Below, piece after piece: positions 44,150-56,467 of a stretch of 64,000 bases of DNA. The position numbers were made by a program, and so were the translations under genes. Origin of the DNA: Euborellia annulipes. Its lineage: Eukaryota > Arthropoda > Insecta > Dermaptera > Anisolabididae. The notes beneath the pieces are model-generated. The model worked only from the letters and a program-made list of their open reading frames with translations. It ran no database searches and was not told where the DNA came from. Position 1 is the first letter of the stretch. Each line of letters begins with the position of its first letter. The stretch lies in the NCBI GenBank assembly GCA_023213315.1, contig JAKCPI010005550.1, positions 1 through 64,000 on the forward strand. Reading direction: 5' to 3'.

Positions 44150-45595
44150 CAGATTTTTACTTTCTCTTACCTATATATAGAAAGTATTCGTTTCCTGTTA
44201 AAAATTCGATCGCGAGGTTTTGATGGAAATACACGTTTTGAGGTTCCCTGAGTCCAAAAAAGTGGTTCTTGCAACATTGTCTGTAGAGTGTGTTCAATTT
44301 AAAGCATGAATGAATCTAGCAAGGAGGTTTAAATTTGATATTTAGGTTAGGTACCCCTCTGGCAAGTGACATGAAGCTTTTGAATAAAATCGGCCAAAGC
44401 GTACTAGTACTTTTTTTAGTTTTTATCGATTTTCTCAAAATTCGCTCAAACGATTTTGATTAAAATTCAAAAATCAATTATTTTTTAGATTCTCTTTAAA
44501 ATGTAAATTCTCATTTTTCCCTTGAATTCTCAAGCACATAACACAAATTTCTCTTACTGAAGGTAAGAGAAATTTGTGTGCTGTGCGACCAGTGCCACCA
44601 GATTGTTCCATATATTTTGTTTCAATTTGAATTCAAAAAGTAAAATTTGTAAACAAGGAAAAATATTTTAATTTTGTTGTCATGGCGAGCAATTTGTTTT
44701 TCTTTCCTATGAAGTATGTTTCAAAAGATTTCGAGAGCAAAATGAGAATATACATTTTAAAAAGCATCTAAAAAATAATTGATTTTTGAATTTTAAATTC
44801 AAAGGTTTAAATTTGATATTTAGGTTAGGTACCCCTCTGGCAAGTGACATGAAGCTTTTGAATAAAATCGGCCAAAGCGTACTAGTACTTTTTTTAGTTT
44901 TTATCGATTTTCTCAAAATTCGCTGAAACGATTTTGATTAAAATTCAAAAATCAATTATTTTTTAGATTCTCTTTAAAATGTAAATTCTCATTTTTCCCT
45001 TGAATTCTCAAGCACATAACACAACTTTCTCTTACTGAAGGTAAGAGAAATTTGTGTGCTGTGCGACCAGTGCCACCAGATTGTTCCATATATTTTGTTT
45101 CAATTTGAATTCAAAAAGTAAAATTTGTAAACAAGGAAAAATATTTTAATTTTGTTGTCATGGCGAGCAATTTGTTTTTCTTTCCTATGAAGTATGTTTC
45201 AAAAGATTTCGAGAGCAAAATGAGAATATACATTTTAAAAAGCATCTAAAAAATAATTGATTTTTGAATTTTAATCAAAATTGTTCGTGCGAATTTTGAG
45301 AAAATCGATAAAAACTAAAAAAGTACATCAGTAAAGTACTAGTACGCTTTGGCCGATTTTGTTCAAAAGCTTCATGTCACGAACCAGAAAGGTACCTAAC
45401 CTAAATATAAAATTTAAACCTCCTAGCTCTTTTCGTTTTTGAGATATTTTGTACATTTTGCTTGATCCACTTTTTTGGACAGGAGACCTCAAAACGTGTA
45501 TTTCCATCAAAACCTAGACATCGAATTTTTGAACTAAATCCAATACTTTCTCTCTCTCTATATATATATAGGTAAGAGAAAGTAAAAACTGGCAA
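44150..45595. repeat. REP1 complex with a 478-bp tandem duplication
   Basis: Starts with a plus-strand REP1 border (TTTTTACTTTCTCTTACC) and ends with a minus-strand border (TATAGGTAAGAGAAAGTAAA). Between them, 44325-44796 is repeated at 44803-45274 with very few differences. The second block continues into minus-strand REP1. Confidence 0.85.
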
Positions 45596-46649
45596 AATAT
45601 GTAAAATTGAATATAATACATAAATTATTTTACCCTTTTTAGTACATTTATAAAAGCCTCGTTTTATTCTTTTCTTTTCTCAGCTTTTTTTCTCATTAAT
45701 CAATTATCAACAAAAAAATATTCAAAAGTTTTCAATTTAATTAGCAGAAAAAAGTTTTTTTTTTTCAATACATACATATATTTCTAAATATTTCTAAACA
45801 AATTTGTTGCTGTGAACTTTTATTATCTTTGTTTTTACAACTGACATGCGTAAAACTGAAATGTCCTTCATAAAAAAAAAAAAAAAAATTGCCCTCTAGC
45901 GTTGATCGGTTTTTGTCCAAAATGTATTAGTCTCTAAACATTGATATTTGAAGATTAAATATAAAATTTGGTATCGATTGTAAAAGCCCTTGGGGCGTTA
46001 GTGTGCTAACAGTCAGAAACTTAGAAAAAAAAAAAAAGAAAAAAGGCACAGAGAGAGAAAATCATTTTTCAATTTAACACCGAATGATCCTTACGTGTTT
46101 TTTTTTTTACTACTTATCTAAAATGTTAATTAAGGAAGTGTAAAAATTTTTTATTTTCCAATTTATATTAAAATCACTTAACATTATTAACAATAAACAG
46201 GTATTATTAATATAATTCTAAATTTATTTAGGATACCTGTGTCTGTGCTGTATAATTTATCAAAAATAAACAAAATATAATTTTCAATAAAATTTATTAG
46301 AAAAACAAAATGCTAGTTTTATAGTAAAGGAGAAAATTATATTTGATGAATTTTTATAAAAGAATAGGGATGGAAAATATTTATTAGACCAGGTTCATTT
46401 GACTGATATATTGATTGTCTAAGAATTCAATTTAATAATAATAATTTATTTTAATTAAAAAAAAACAAACAAATGTTTTGAATTATAATCTAATTTGTAA
46501 ATATGTAATATAATGTAACATTATATAGGCGTGTTATATATTTGTATTTATTTCTCGAAAACGGCTCAAATCAATTTGATAAAAATTTGGGGTATATTCT
46601 ATTGGAAAACAATAGCGCTAGGTTATTATGTAAAAATATTTTGAAATAC
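45596..46649. other. AT-rich, no gene seen
   Basis: Contains CTCGAAAACGGCTCAAATCA (46553), a motif shared loosely with 49937; otherwise nothing. Confidence 0.4.
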
Positions 46650-46794
46650 ATGAACGACAAATGAAAATGCTGGAGGTATTTTCAAGCCAAATTTTATTCC
46701 ACTATACAATCGACGTCTCCGGGGGGCGTGGGGGGGGGTATAGTGGAATAAAATTAGCCTGAAAATACCTCCAGGATTTTCATTTGTAGTTCAT
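46650..46794. repeat. Hairpin with 57-bp arms and G-rich loop
   Basis: 46650-46707 pairs with 46738-46794 with few mismatches (for example TGGAGGTATTTTCA with TGAAAATACCTCCA, and TTTTATTCCACTATAC with GTATAGTGGAATAAAA). The 30-nt loop is GC-rich with CGACGTCTCCGGGGGGCG. Confidence 0.85.
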
Positions 46795-47002
46795 CTGTCT
46801 ACACCAGACTTTCTCAATCATCATTACTTTTGAAATACTAGTAGACCGTCTATAATTAATGAATATAGGGTTGAGAAAATTATTTAGTTAAAAATAAAAC
46901 ACTAGGTTATTTGTTTCAAAGTTATTAATTATTCTGAATGTAATGATGACAAGCATTTGTCGAATACGTAACAAGTGTTAATTTTTAATTTATAAAACTT
47001 TT

Positions 47003-47260
47003 GGAAGCTCCTTGGTATAGCGGGCTAGGGTGTCTAGTTCTGCAAAGAAGATCCATGTTCAAATCCTGAAAGGAACCGGTTGGAACCAGAAATAAGGATT
47101 AGCTAGTTAGCTAGAAATGAGCGCAGAAGATAGAGTTAGGAAATAATTTAACTCCTCGGGGTGCCGGTAGATGGCTACGGCCAGAGGCCGGTTGGGTTTG
47201 AGATGTGTCTTTTTGCACGGAAGCACCTCGGGTAAATAAACGGGGATCACAATAAGAATT
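47003..47260 (+). repeat. SINE-D, tRNA-derived
   Basis: Head GGAAGCTCCTTGGTATAGCG, box B-like TGTTCAAATCC, then GGAACCAGAAATAAGGATTA, GAGCGCAGAAGATAGAG and a GC-rich 3' part. A minus-strand relative is at 56468-56640. Confidence 0.65.
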
Positions 47261-48465
47261 TCAACTAAAAATAATAATAATAATAAAACCTTTTAAACAA
47301 ATAACTTAGTGTTTATTTAATTTTAATTTACAAAATGTTTCCACGATAAATTTTAAATTAAATAAGGGATTACTGAAAAAAAGGGAAACCAATTGGGCAA
47401 GACTACCTGATTTTTTAATTAATTTTTCCAAAATTGAGCGATTTTTGAAATGTGCGAGGTCTCTCAGGGACTCCTTTTCTCAATGAAATGATTTATTTAC
47501 AAGAGGATTCAGATTCCATGTCTATGAATCTGCAGTCTGTTAATATATGTCAAAAGTGAATGAAAAACCCGGGGATGAACACGACATGCCATTTACATAT
47601 TATTATCAAATAAAAAAAAAAAAATTGGCAAACGAAATAGAAAGAAGCTCCTATTTGGCAGGTTTGGCATTGTTTGAAGATCTCTTATAATATTATTATT
47701 ATTTTTATATAATATAAAAATATTTTTTATATTTCCATTCGACGAGATTAAAGTATTGGAGGAAAATTAGTAATAAATATTCAATGGCGTGCATTTTGTA
47801 CATAAAAAAAAGCCAAGTTATTTAATATTTTATTTTATGCTTATCGATATTATGTTACAAGAAAGTTTACTATTTCTAAAGTCATATTTCTTATTCTTTC
47901 ATTTAATAAAGGTCAGCAGTTTTGTTTTTAAATACCAAAATAATGGCGCGTCTTAAATGTTGAGTGATTGGTATCAGAAATAGTTACTAACAAGTTAAAT
48001 TTTTACTATATCAATATTTCTATTTGTAATATGATTACACGGTTTTATTTTTCTATTAATTTATGTCGGGTACCTGGGCTAAAACATTTTTGCGGAATAA
48101 TAAAAAATTATTTTACTCTTAATAAAAGAATTGTATAAATGAATTTGCAAACAAGCATATTATCATTAAAGTTCTAACAAGGTCTTCTTCTAAAAAAGAA
48201 ATTATTAATAAAATATATTAAGGAACCGAGGAGGTCGTGATATATTCCAATTAAAAATGACGATAATCTAATCAGAGGCTCTTTGTTTAGCAAAAGTTGC
48301 TTAATTGATTTATGTTATGCTTTGTAATTTCTTAGGCGTAAAGAAGCCTAAATTATGCATTTTAAAATTATTTATATTTCCATTAATTTTTTTTCTTTTT
48401 TTTTTTGATAAATGAGTAGTAGATAATTTTAGTTTTATTTTAAATCAATTAAAACTTTAATTCAA
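47261..48465. other. AT-rich, no gene seen
   Basis: No repeat or coding signal recognised. Confidence 0.4.
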
Positions 48466-48469
48466 TTAC

Positions 48470-48660
48470 AGGTAAATAGTAATAGAAAAATTTTTGATAG
48501 CAATAAATTTTCCGTCTATATAGACAATTGAATTTCCATTTTCCAAATTTTTGAAGGAAAAAATAGCAAATTCGATTCCGTGTTTGATATTACGGCGTTG
48601 ATAATTTTGAATTTTCAAGGGCTCCCAAGGGATGCCATTTGTACTGACCATTGTGAATAC
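48470..48660 (-). other. Candidate coding exon of an unknown gene
   Basis: On minus, a pyrimidine-rich tract and TTTATTTTTGTAG precede 48660. The frame then reads VFTMVSTNGIPWEPL... for 64 codons without a stop; a weak donor CCT|GTAATT is at 48470. Amino-acid make-up looks protein-like and is GC-richer than its surroundings. No family recognised; no repeat match in the window. Confidence 0.35.
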
Positions 48661-50204
48661 CTACAAAAATAAACTAAATTAGCAAAGAGAGAAAAAAAAA
48701 TATGCAAAAAATTCAAACGCTTGTATCAATTCAATTAATAAATCAAAAGCAACATTCAAACTTAGTCAGGAAAAAAAAAATAAAAAAGCTATTGAAAACA
48801 TCAATTCATTAATATTCGTACTAAGGATTTATTAAATTATTTAAATTTGATTAGATTAGAGATTCAGAGAAAATGAAAGAAATTTTATTATGATTAAGAA
48901 GAATTTTTTATGAATCACAGAATTTCTTTTCTAATTTTAATTTCATTAATTGCTAATTATTTTTTTTTGATATAATAATCTATATGAGTGTTCACTTCTC
49001 AACCGATAAAAATTTATTTCAATTGAAACCGCCACGGATGCCAGACGTCCCGCAATACGAGCACAAGAAAGATTTACCCCCTCCTGTAAATACATTCAAA
49101 TATCCCGCCGAAAAATCTAAAGTTTGACTTCTCGAGAAATGGTTTATTTTTGTTTACAAACGTGACTGAAAGTGCGCTTAATAAGTAGATATTCATAAAT
49201 ATATCATAGATTACAGTTTACAGAGGTGTGTGTTTATTGTTGTCGCATATTTTAATTCTATAAACCATGTTTAAAGAAAAATTTATTCAAACTTTAATTT
49301 TCACATTAAAAAGTTCCTTAATTTTTTTTATTCATTGTGTCCCGCTGAACACAAACTCGTCTGGCAACCCTGGTCTAAACAGATATTGAAAAATTTAATA
49401 AAATCTATTTTATTTGCCTACACTTTTTCTTGGCATTCTCGATGTGTGGTCAAATTTATGGACAATGAGAATATAACGACAAAGGACTGCCATAACTGTT
49501 GATATGGATTTTCACATATCCTATATCTGTATTTTATGGAAGGCTATAGAAAAAATAACAGGAATTGTATAGTAATATCCTATTTCCAGGGAAATTAACA
49601 AATTTCAACCGCAATCGATACCAGGATGATTGATCTGAAAAATTAAAAAAGACGATGTTTGAAAAAAAAAAATACAATTATTCCTGTTTTAAATTTCAAT
49701 AAAAATGATGAAATCATCAAATAAAAGATAGTTTTAAAGCCAAATTATTAAAGGTAAATAAAATAATTCGATTGTCTAATAAATTTTTATAATTTTCATA
49801 TTATTTCTTGAAGTTTTGTATATTATTTTAAATATTGCCATTGGCGAAAACTAAAATAATTTCTATCTTTTATAAAAATCCAAACTCGAGACCCATTAAA
49901 CGACCGATTTACGTTCGTTTGTTTATTTGTTTGTAAGCACATCAGTTTTCGAAAACGTCTCTAATGATTTTTTTCAAATTTGTAATATATTGTATATTTC
50001 CGGTACCAATATGAAATTGCGCTAGGTTTTGGGAGAAAATTCGGGTACTAATATATTACTGGTTTACTTTTTCCAATTTTCTCAAAATTCTCTTTAACGA
50101 TTTCATTCAAATTTGAAATATTTTCTGTATGTTCAACAAACTCCGTTTGATCTTGTCTTTGAGAAACTTCGAGTATTAATACTTTGCTGATGTATTTTTT
50201 TTTA
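48661..50204. other. No gene seen
   Basis: AT-rich; GC-richer strip at 49030-49130 without an open frame. Confidence 0.4.
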
Positions 50205-50600
50205 AATTATAGACCACATTTTGTCTTAATTATTTATTAAGAAAATATAAATACTGTACAACGTTTCGATATTAAGATTTGATTATTGTATTATATGTAT
50301 ATTGGATTAATTTAATAATATTTTGTACCATCTATGTTAAAATTCAAAAAAACTTATTGTAACATCAAGCTTTTTATGTAAACACTTGCTTTGATGTTTG
50401 TGTCTAACTTCATGGGAATGAGTGTAGATGGCGCGAAAATTTGTAACTAACTTCATAGGAATGACTGCAGATGGCGCTGACGTCGTTGTATATAAAATGC
50501 ACGTAACGGTCAGTTAACTTGAGTCGGACAAAGTGCACAGTATTTATATTTTTAATAAATAAATTAATTAAAAACTCCCGTAATAATAATAATAATACAA
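50205..50600. mobile_element. Foldback FB3, third copy
   Basis: Left TATAGACCACATTTTGTC, ACTGTACAACGTTTCGATAT (keeps UCGAAACGUUGUAC on minus); middle GAGTGTAGATGGCGCG; right CAGTATTTATATTTTTAATA. The hammerhead-like hairpin is deleted. Confidence 0.65.
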
Positions 50601-51298
50601 TTCACAAATGTATTTTATATTTTTACTTTTCCAATTTTACAAAAAAAAAAGCTCCAGCTCGGTAAACCCGAAACTTTATATAAAAAAGGGATTTAGTAAG
50701 GCGCTCTCTGGAAGATAGCCAATCCAAAAGCCAGTTAAATTAATGGAATTTTTAATACATTTATGAATTGTAGTTAAATAAATCTTCTTAAAATAAGTAA
50801 AAATTGGTCCCTTGGGTTGCCTATCTTCGAGTAACCAAGCATGAAATAATTTTCCTAATAAATATACAGGAGCAAGTACTACATTTCGAATATAATTTTA
50901 TAAATAATGAGAACACAAAACTAAAACTAATTAACGACTACATGATATTTAAAAAAATAGACCAAGCCAATTATTAAAATACATTCAACTTTCATGTTCT
51001 TTATCACATATTATTGTAATTTGATAACTTTTTTCCAGATTACTTTTATTTTTTTTTAATTGTAATTTTTCTTATATTACATTTAATTTTTTTTTTTTTA
51101 CGGTATTATTAACTAGTATCAGATAAGATAAATTTATTAGTTTCTTTGATTAAAACATGCGATTATTAATCATGAAGTTATTTTTTTTATTTTTACCTCT
51201 TCGGATCAAATAGTGTATTCAAGGCCAACATTGTAAATAAATTTCTATTAATGCATTTGTCCTACAAATTATTACCTTCGCCATCGAATATCTTGAAA
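50601..51298. other. AT-rich, no gene seen
   Basis: Nothing recognised. Confidence 0.4.
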
Positions 51299-52115
51299 AA
51301 AGCTGGTGTGACTGGTCGCACAGCACACAACTTTCTCTTACCTTGGGTAATCGAAAGTTTCTGTGCTTGTCACACTCAATTTTTTGTGTCGGGATATATA
51401 ACAGTACGGTATATTTGAATTCAAGATGTAAAATAAACATGGAAAAATATTTATATTTGGCAACCATTTCTCCTATGAAGTACAAGAGTAAAGTGTGCTT
51501 CAAAAGAGTTCAATGGCAAAATGAGAATATACATTTTAAAGAGCATCTAAAAAATAATTGATTTATGAATTTTAATAAAAATTGCTGAAGCCAATTTTGA
51601 GAAAATTGAAAAAAAAAACTGAAAAAGTAAAAGTACTAGTACTTTTTGGCCTATTTTGTTCAAAAGCTTCGTGTCACGTCCGGGCGGGGGGGGGGGGTAT
51701 TTAAATTAAAAATAAAATTTCAATCTCCTAGCTCTTTTCGTTCTTGATAAACTTTTTTCACAGATAGACAAACACATGGACACACAGACAGACCATGTTG
51801 TGAAAACCACTTTTTTGAATTTAGGGGACAATATTAAGTCCCACCCATGCGTTTTCTACTTGTGATTATTTCATTGTTTTTAAAAAATATAGGCCTATAT
51901 ATTTTTTAATGGGAACTTTCATGGTTCAAGCCTAGAAAATTTTCAATAAAGATTTTCATTTTCTTTTATAAAAACAATGAAAAAATTACAAGTAGAAAAC
52001 GCATGGGTGGGACTTAATATTGACCCTCACTGTACATATCCATCAAAATCTGAACATCTAATTTTTGACATGAATCCAATGCTTTATATAAATTTTATAT
52101 ATATATGTAAGAAAA
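51299..52115 (-). repeat. REP1, near full length, reverse strand, with MITE insertion
   Basis: AAGCTGGTGTGACTGGTCGC palindrome, ATGGAAAAATATTTATATTT, CATTTTAAAGAGCATCTAAA, CTAGCTCTTTTCGTTCTTGA, a MITE at 51824-52032, then CCATCAAAATCTGAACATC and the border ATATGTAAGAAAAAGTAAA. Confidence 0.82.
51824..52032. mobile_element. TA-type MITE, second copy
   Basis: CAATATTAAGTCCCACCCAT then GCGTTTTCTACTTGT mirrors ACAAGTAGAAAACGCATGGG then TGGGACTTAATATTGACCCT. TA follows at 52033-52034. The left tip looks deleted. Confidence 0.72.
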
Positions 52116-54519
52116 AGTAAAATTCAGTGGAGAAATGAATTAATCTTTGTTTACTGGAATATAGGCAACCCAACTGACCAATTTACTGATGCAATTTTCC
52201 CTTATACTAGAGAGGTAATGAATTAAAAAGGCCATTAATCTATTTGGCTTTTGGATTTCCTATCTTTTTTTAGAGAGCGTCTTTTTTTTATATAAATTAG
52301 AAATTAATTGTTTTTAAATTTAATATAACGTAAGGTTAATTGTTACATAGGAACAAAAAATATTAAAAAGTAATACATTCTCATCCTTTTTTTTTGACTA
52401 AATTATTTTTTTTTTTTTTTATAAAAATGTTTCCTGTTTTAAAAATTTAATCCGAATGTTTTGATAAGATTATATTCATGCGAATTATTTATGGAAATAA
52501 ATATAAAATCCGACTATGTAATCTTTTTTAATATCTCAACTGCGTCTTTTCCTCTTTAAATTCCGATGGGTAAACAAAAATAACAATAGTAAAAATTTTT
52601 ACGTCGTCTTAGAATTGGCATTTTATCTTATCGCTTTTCAATCAAAATATATGTATATATATATATATATTAAATAAATATTCCATTTAATTTTTCTATA
52701 GGTAATAAATATTATTTTTAAAATTGGCTATAATATATTGTCCAGACAAAGTAAGTTAAATAAAAGCTTTTAAGGGGTTACGGTAGCGAAGTGGTTACGC
52801 ATGTTTTTTCCGCTAAGATGGCGTTGTGTGTCATTAGAAGTATGCCCAAATATCAAGTAATTCAAAAATTTGCCAAGAGATGTCAAAATGGTAGCTAATA
52901 ATATTTAATGCATTTGGTTGATTTTCATTGATCTTTTAACAATAAATACTTTATAAATGTTATTATATATTATGTATCTTTTATAAAAGCATAAAAATAT
53001 ATAAATATAGGCCAGATATAGGCCAAAAGAGGATCAGCTGTTAGACTAGCCTGCCATCTATTGCAAGAATGCTGAACTAATTTGACAGATGAATTTTAAA
53101 TAAATCATCTAAGCTTATTTTAAAAATTTCTTAATTAATATGTGATTAATAATAACAATAAATTCATTTTTAAATTTAAAAAAAATTAAAGATTATTGGG
53201 ACAGATTGTTTTTTTGTATTTGCTTGATAACAAAAAAATTAATTACGATAATTTTTTAATAAGTCATTAAAAAATTTATAGCTCGATGTCCCAATAATAT
53301 CTTATGAATTTAATTCATTTAAAAAAAAACCGCATTTAAAAATTTCTTATAATAGTCTAGTTTTTTTAAAAGTAAGTTTAGACGTCGCTCCTGAACCCCC
53401 TTAATTAAAAATAATATATTGACCGCCAGTGCTATTATATTCAAATTTGTATTTCCTTTGTTCTTGTTGCTAAACTATCAATATACTGAAAAATTAAAAA
53501 GAGTTTAATAAATTTTACTGACAAAAAAAAGTTAACTATACTAAAATAATTAACTTAACTATGGAAAAGTTAAATAACTTTGATCAAAATGTATTTATGT
53601 ATTCAAGGATGATTATACAAAAACGAACACTACGTTTATATTAGATAGGATCCTTAAAGCTATTAAGTAGGTGGGTCTTGGTTAGACTTGCAAATCCCTT
53701 CTTCTTTATCCATATTAACGATTTTAGTTTAGCACCATGATCCTCTCCTGCTTTCACAATATAAACATTTCTTTCCTAAATAATAATAATAATAATGTCA
53801 ATAATAATTTCTAGAACTCAATTAAAAAGTTGACTTTTGACTCTAAACTGGAATTAAAAAGTTATCTAAATGTTAATTTAAAATTATGACTCATATTTCT
53901 GCGGTGAACTTTATGAAATCCGTACTTGGCTTTAGGGGGTGTGGGTTGTAAAGGGACTGGAGAGGGGGAGGACGTTCGCTCAAGGATCCTCATCATGTCA
54001 CCCTTTGTCATTAAGCCCTTTTTGTTTTTTGTTTTTTTTTTCCTCTACAATATCACTCAATTATCCATGGATAAACCAATCAGAGTAAACGGAGGTTGTT
54101 TTAACCCTCCGGTTGGGTAATTAACCCTTATTAACATTTAAAAAAAAAAGACAAAGAGTAACTTCTTTATAACTTTTTTTATGCATGAAAAAAATAAATA
54201 AAACTTTTGATCATATTATTTATTCAAATAAAATTAATAAACGTTATAAAAGAGTGGTTTATAGCGTCGCTATTTAATAATATAAGTTATATACAAGTTG
54301 TAAATTAAATGTGGGTCGTTGGAAGATCATTTCACCCTCGTTTTTTCTGTCAAAAGAAATCTAGCCCACTATAAGTTCGATTTCTCTCTTAAATTTCTGG
54401 TGTGGTAGCATATTAGGTAGGCTAATACATGTTTTTATTATTATTATTAAATGAGAGTATAAATAAAACAAAATTTCTTAAAAACTTATGGTTTTATATT
54501 TCCGAGAATTTTGGACATC
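52116..54519. other. No gene seen; tRNA-like scrap at 52777
   Basis: GGGGTTACGGTAGCGAAGTG resembles a box A region of a decayed SINE. A TA microsatellite is at 52652-52670. The frame at 53926-54120 has no domain. Confidence 0.4.
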
Positions 54520-54606
54520 TGACTGAGTCTGCGCAAGTTTCGCGTGTTTCGGCATATTTAACTCTGAAAATGGCAGCTCATTGTTCCAATTTCTGACAAG
54601 TCTGCG

Positions 54607-54647
54607 CAAGTTTCACTTGTTTTGGCACAATGAGCTGCCGTCTTCAG
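54607..54647 (-). ncRNA. Hammerhead-like motif, stem II intact
   Basis: Minus: CTGAAGA (54647-54641), C, GGCA (54639-54636) with UGCC (54627-54624), then AAAAC: the G of GAAA is changed to A. Confidence 0.38.
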
Positions 54648-54664
54648 AGTTAAATTCTCTGACT

Positions 54665-54707
54665 CTGAAGACAAGAACTCATTGTGCTGAAATAAGTGAA
54701 ACTTGTC
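54665..54707 (+). ncRNA. Hammerhead-like motif with full stem III and GUC
   Basis: CTGAAGA (54665-54671), a decayed stem II, GAAA (54689-54692), then a six-pair stem III (54692-54697 with 54701-54706, GAA loop) directly followed by C54707, giving a GUC cleavage site. Confidence 0.42.
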
Positions 54708-54963
54708 CAGACTTGTCAAAAATGCTCTGAAGTTACGTTTTATTTGTACTCTCATTTACCATCTTGAGTTGACCAAGAATGAAGCGACTGATTTATTTTA
54801 TATATGAAAGATTTCTATAAAACGACTTGCACCCCTCAATTCTTCGCCCTCCTCTTTAAGAACCACTGCAATTGAAAATTCACAAATTTACAAAGACTTC
54901 AAGGAGTGCCGAATAACTCCAAAAGTTAACAACTGCTGCATTATGATATTATCATAACTTTAG

Positions 54964-55106
54964 AGGCTCATTTACAAGAATTAACTATTAGTTTAAAACA
55001 AAATAAAAATGTTCGGGATTTTATAACTATTAATAAAGCACATGAACCATTAAGGACTTTACTACATTATTTAATTTCTCATCAAAATGAACAAAAAAGT
55101 TGCTAA
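54964..55106 (+). other. Candidate 3'-terminal coding exon
   Basis: Acceptor-like ATAACTTTAG at 54963. The frame reads AHLQELTISLKQNKNVRDF... for about 47 residues to a TAA at 55104-55106. Composition is protein-like and leucine-rich; no family recognised. The pyrimidine tract is weak. Confidence 0.28.
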
Positions 55107-56149
55107 TTACTCAAATTTTTCTGGTACTTTTGACTTTCAACTTAAAGATATTTGGAACGAAGTTCTTATACGCAGTGTACGGCTTAGAGTGAATTGGCAG
55201 AAATCATCACGCGACGTAACAAAAAAGTGTTGTAGCGCTCGAGCACCGGCGGAGGAAGGCGAGGCTAGCCGAAGGCTACGTCTACCCCCCACTTACTCTA
55301 GATAATTTTCTTTCTCTCGGTGTGTGCGTGCATTTCTGGCGAGGGTCCCACGCTTGCTTTTTTTTTAATTATAAGATTTAATTTTTCTGATCTTCTTTTA
55401 TTTAATGAGAGAAATAAGCATGCATGAATAAACTAACTCTCTAAACTTTAATTTATTTAATAATATAGTGAATAAAAAAAAAAAAAGTTACGTCCCTTAT
55501 CTGTCACCCGACCCTTCCGAACTCTGTCCCTAGATTAATCAAACAAGCTCTATGTATATCTTTATAAACAATAATAAACCGGGGCTAAAAGCTCAGCTGT
55601 CTGATGGCAGATTAACATGCGATGGTCAATTGCTCATGATGCATGACTTATGGCTCTTAGAATTAAATTCATAAATTAAATTCAATTAAATATTAAAAAA
55701 AAAAATCAAAGAAAATTAATTTTGTGATTTCTTTCTTCGCATTCCAGGCATCCCCTTTCCAGGCATGTTGTTATATATATAATAATATTTATGAGTATAA
55801 TTATACTAATTATATAATATCTTGTTACTTATCTATCGATTAAACGGTTATCTCGAAAATTTATTAATAGATTCCACTTCTCTTGGAGCTAAATACTTTC
55901 TAGTTATGTACAAGTCACGTAATTTGATCCTATATGGAAATTTATGTTTAGGTATATTAAAATAAATAGAAAATTAATTGATGACTGTTTATTATTGGAA
56001 AAGGAAATTATGATAAATTTAATAAGTGGCAATTCCGGGGTTAGAAAGAAGGAGAGGGGGGGGGGGGTTAAATTATAGGGCGTCGCTCCCTCTCTAAATA
56101 AAAATTATTTTGAAATTTTTCTTTTCTTAACTTAAACCTTCATTGACAC
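55107..56149. other. GC-rich patch at 55205-55300, then AT-rich
   Basis: CACGCGACGTAACAAAAAAG, CGCTCGAGCACCGGCGGAGG and GGCTAGCCGAAGGCTACG form a GC-rich patch that looks like part of a dispersed element. No partner in the window. Confidence 0.35.
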
Positions 56150-56343
56150 ATAAAGGTAGTTCGATCTCCCCGAAAGCCTGGACGTCTTGGTTCGACTCCA
56201 GGGGCGCAATTTTTGCCCAATTAAATAGCTACCCGTCCCAAGCAATTAAATAGTATAGTCCAATCATTTGAAATAAATAGGGATGGATTTTAAATGGCCT
56301 TAGATGCCGAACAAATAAAAAAAAATAATAATAATAATAATAA
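56150..56343 (+). repeat. SINE-C-related SINE
   Basis: Box B GGTTCGACTCC at 56189, then CAATCATTTGAAATAAATAG, GGCCTTAGATGCCGAA and an (AAT)n tail. Confidence 0.65.
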
Positions 56344-56467
56344 ATACAGTATTTAATTTTTTTTACCTAACTTAATTATTTTTTCAAAAATATTTATTAA
56401 TTAATGGATGAGGGAGTCAAAGGGTTGATGCGCCTGGGGTGAGGGGAGGGGAGCGCCCCTATTAGTT

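Larger units (their letters stand above)
54520..54740. mobile_element. Foldback with hammerhead-like motifs, third family
   Basis: 54595-54647 mirrors 54665-54718: GACAAGTCTGCGCAAGTTTC with GAAACTTGTCCAGACTTGTC. A further related block starts at 54520. Stem II in the minus copy is GGCA/UGCC. Confidence 0.65.
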
